Shown one piece after another: positions 62,510-64,000 of a DNA stretch of 64,000 nt. Positions within the stretch are counted from its first letter, which is position 1. Each line of letters begins with the position of its first letter. Source of the stretch: Podaxis mareebaensis (taxonomy: Eukaryota > Basidiomycota > Agaricomycetes > Agaricales > Agaricaceae); NCBI GenBank assembly GCA_018524725.1, contig JAEUWP010000174.1, positions 62,001 through 126,000 of the forward strand, written 5' to 3'. A program made the translations under genes and the position numbers. The notes beneath the pieces were generated by a model. It did no database searches. It worked only from the letters and a program-made list of their open reading frames with translations, and was not told the DNA's origin.

Positions 62510-62772
62510 TGTAAGCCTACTGAGGCTTACCTAGAGCGTAGACCTTAAGTTCACACCAACGTACAATAAGCCCGATGTATTGGGATGTACGTAGTGTAGG
62601 TATAAGGTCAGCTGTCGTGACAACAGCTGACAACGAGAATATAAAGGACATTTTCCTGATGGATTAAGTAATCCATCGGGGTTAAGTGACAGTGGGAATT
62701 AAACAATTAATTAATACAATATTGATTACCAAGAAAGGAGACGACCACGATAGTAAGGGCTTAACCCTTACA
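62510..62772 (-). repeat. Long terminal repeat of a retrotransposon (probably the 3' LTR on the - strand)
   Basis: A 263-base block bounded by TGTAAG and CTTACA inverted ends (TG...CA). Read on the - strand it is preceded by a G-run (ACGGGGGG at 62,775-62,782), which fits a polypurine tract. It contains two perfect inverted repeats: GTCAGCTGT/ACAGCTGAC (62,607-62,631) and GATGGATTA/TAATCCATC (62,658-62,677). Orientation is not certain because a TATAAAGG lies on the + strand near 62,640. Confidence 0.6.
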
Positions 62773-62942
62773 CACCCCCCGTTGAGACCGTAAGGTACGG
62801 TCAAGAATTTCATGACACAAGTAACGAGGTTACTTGTGGTGACGAGTGGGAGACGGGGACACAGATAGCGCCCAGTCAGTAGTAAGGTTTAGACGAGGTG
62901 ATGGGTCACCTCGTAGGGGAAGCAGGGCTGGAGTCAACTCGA

Positions 62943-63998
62943 TCACGAAGGTGACGAGGACGAGCGTGAGCGTGAAGAGGCGATCGACAAGGATTCGCTG
63001 ACGGGGTCCTGAGATGAGGAGGCGGAGGCATTGGCCTCAACCAAAACAGCGATGGGTGGGAGATCAGACGCGAGGGCAGAGGCGTTGGCCTCGGTCATGG
63101 TCGCATCAGATGAGTGGGATTCGGCGGCGGTGAGTGTGGATACAGAGGCGTTGGCCTCTATCATTTGTGCGTCCGTATCGAGAGCCGCTTCATCAGGGAC
63201 GGCGGGTGCCACCTCACCGAGAGTTAGCGCGAGGGGATGGGTCAGCTGCAGTTGGGATAGGGGTGGCTCCAGCAGACGCTGAGGGTAGTCGCGGTTCTGT
63301 AGGAGCTGGAAGTAAGGCGAGGCCCCTGCTGGTAACCATCCTCGGGGAACAAAGTGTTCCCCCTTTTCCTGTCGAGTGTTCTTGTACTCAAAGTACAAGA
63401 ATCGATTGAGGTCGTCGTCAGTGGGATGTCTCCATCCATCCCACTCTGGAATTGCCAGTGGTTCATGATACCAGTCGAGGTATTCCACTCGGCAATTGTC
63501 ATGTTCGTCGTATAAATCGTGGTGTAGTTGGTCACCACGATAGGTGTGGTTGAGCCACCACAACCCGAAGAGATATGCATGGTCTACCCATGACGTGGGT
63601 ATACCGTTACGGATGAGGACATGAGCCATGTCGTTGAGGCTCAAATTGTGTGCAGCATAGGAGGTTATGTCCAGGGACCGTATCGAAAATACGGGCCCGT
63701 TTTGCGAGGAGTAGGCGCGTTCTGGGGGAACGCGACTGTTATATCTGGCGATGAATTCCCGGTATAAGTTTGGGGTCGCGACGAGGATAGCGAATAACCT
63801 CATGAACTTCTGCAACGTGCTCTTGTCGGATGGGCTCAGTGCTCGGCCCAAGCCGTAACCGAAGACGCAACAGCGATGGACAAGTCGTCGCCGTTCGAAT
63901 GCAATGCTATTGTAGGCATTGCGAGTGTTGGGGTTTCCGTGGATAAGGAGATATTGACCTAGGAGGTCAATATCGAAGAGCTGAGGGCCGGTCGGCAT
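62943..63998 (-). CDS. ORF of the LTR element, unknown family (351 residues or more)
   Basis: An open frame that may extend past the right edge. The first Met in view is at 63,998 (MPTGPQLFDIDLLGQYLLIH). The globular part has RRRLVHRCCVFGYGLGRALS, KFMRLFAILVATPNLYREFI, DMAHVLIRNGIPTSWVDHAY and IPEWDGWRHPTDDDLNRFLY. The C-terminus is low complexity, with EANAS appearing three times, and ends in a run of Ser/Arg. I see no zinc knuckle, protease, RT or integrase motif. It is most likely a structural, gag-like protein of the element or an accessory ORF beside the 3' LTR; neither can be shown here. Confidence 0.55.
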   Translation of the reverse strand: MPTGPQLFDIDLLGQYLLIHGNPNTRNAYNSIAFERRRLVHRCCVFGYGLGRALSPSDKSTLQKFMRLFAILVATPNLYREFIARYNSRVPPERAYSSQNGPVFSIRSLDITSYAAHNLSLNDMAHVLIRNGIPTSWVDHAYLFGLWWLNHTYRGDQLHHDLYDEHDNCRVEYLDWYHEPLAIPEWDGWRHPTDDDLNRFLYFEYKNTRQEKGEHFVPRGWLPAGASPYFQLLQNRDYPQRLLEPPLSQLQLTHPLALTLGEVAPAVPDEAALDTDAQMIEANASVSTLTAAESHSSDATMTEANASALASDLPPIAVLVEANASASSSQDPVSESLSIASSRSRSSSSPS

Positions 63999-64000
63999 CG

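Larger units (their letters stand above)
62510..64000 (-). mobile_element. LTR retrotransposon, truncated by the right window edge
   Basis: Consists of the LTR at 62,510-62,772, a G-rich tract, about 170 bases of leader or trailer, and a long - strand ORF. Reverse transcriptase, integrase and the second LTR are not in view. It is inserted into the 5' part of kinase relic C. Confidence 0.5.

Noticed and set aside
62510..62772. Reading the LTR as a 5' LTR of a + strand element
   Set aside because: A TATAAAGG on the + strand supports it, but no primer-binding-site-like sequence follows, whereas on the - strand a G-run precedes the LTR and the ORF has the matching direction. Kept as an open alternative.
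1..64000. CRISPR arrays, rRNA or tRNA genes
   Set aside because: No regularly spaced direct repeats and no convincing tRNA box pair or rRNA block was seen; arrays are not expected in a fungal nucleus.

Overview
The window looks like nuclear DNA of an Agaricomycete (mushroom-forming basidiomycete). Genes are dense and cut by many short GT-AG introns of about 50-60 bases, there are no operons, and the recognisable proteins (separase, condensin and cohesin subunits, a vesicle-tethering subunit, a TBC RabGAP, Agaricomycete-type NACHT NTPases and TKL-like kinases) fit that group. Exon joins were worked out by eye, so exact starts and splice sites are provisional.

Layout. Bases 1 to about 39,170 are a conserved housekeeping block: separase N-terminal part (-, runs off the left edge), condensin subunit Cnd1 (-), a Vps3/TGFBRAP1-like subunit that lacks its N-terminal CNH domain (-), a TBC1D20/Gyp10-type RabGAP (+), a HAD phosphatase (-), myo-inositol oxygenase (-), an aldo-keto reductase (-), a single-pass membrane protein of unknown function (-), a 1,387-residue Ser-rich protein of unknown function (+) and cohesin SMC1 (-). 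Inositol oxygenase and the aldo-keto reductase could form a myo-inositol to glucuronate to gulonate branch.

From about 39,170 to 64,000 the window changes into an accessory, repeat-rich compartment. It holds an intact 362-residue NACHT NTPase ending in three CCHC zinc knuckles (+), an inverted second copy with one in-frame stop (-), a third shattered copy (+), a two-copy short repeat of about 260 bp, a large fusion gene (AIG1/GIMAP-like GTPase, then an MLKL/HeLo-like four-helix region, then a non-RD protein kinase; -), a probable PD-(D/E)XK-fold gene (-), a decayed hAT transposon (-), two decayed relatives of the fusion gene (-), and an LTR retrotransposon end with an unusual ORF at the right edge.

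The best candidate for an undescribed system is this right-hand island. The GTPase, MLKL-like and kinase fusion has the parts of a cell-death switch (nucleotide sensor, membrane-active bundle, regulatory kinase), and beside it lie NLR-like NTPases whose usual C-terminal repeats are replaced by zinc knuckles. The decayed copies carry CGA to TGA stops and look CpG-poor, which points to methylation-driven decay around one preserved gene.
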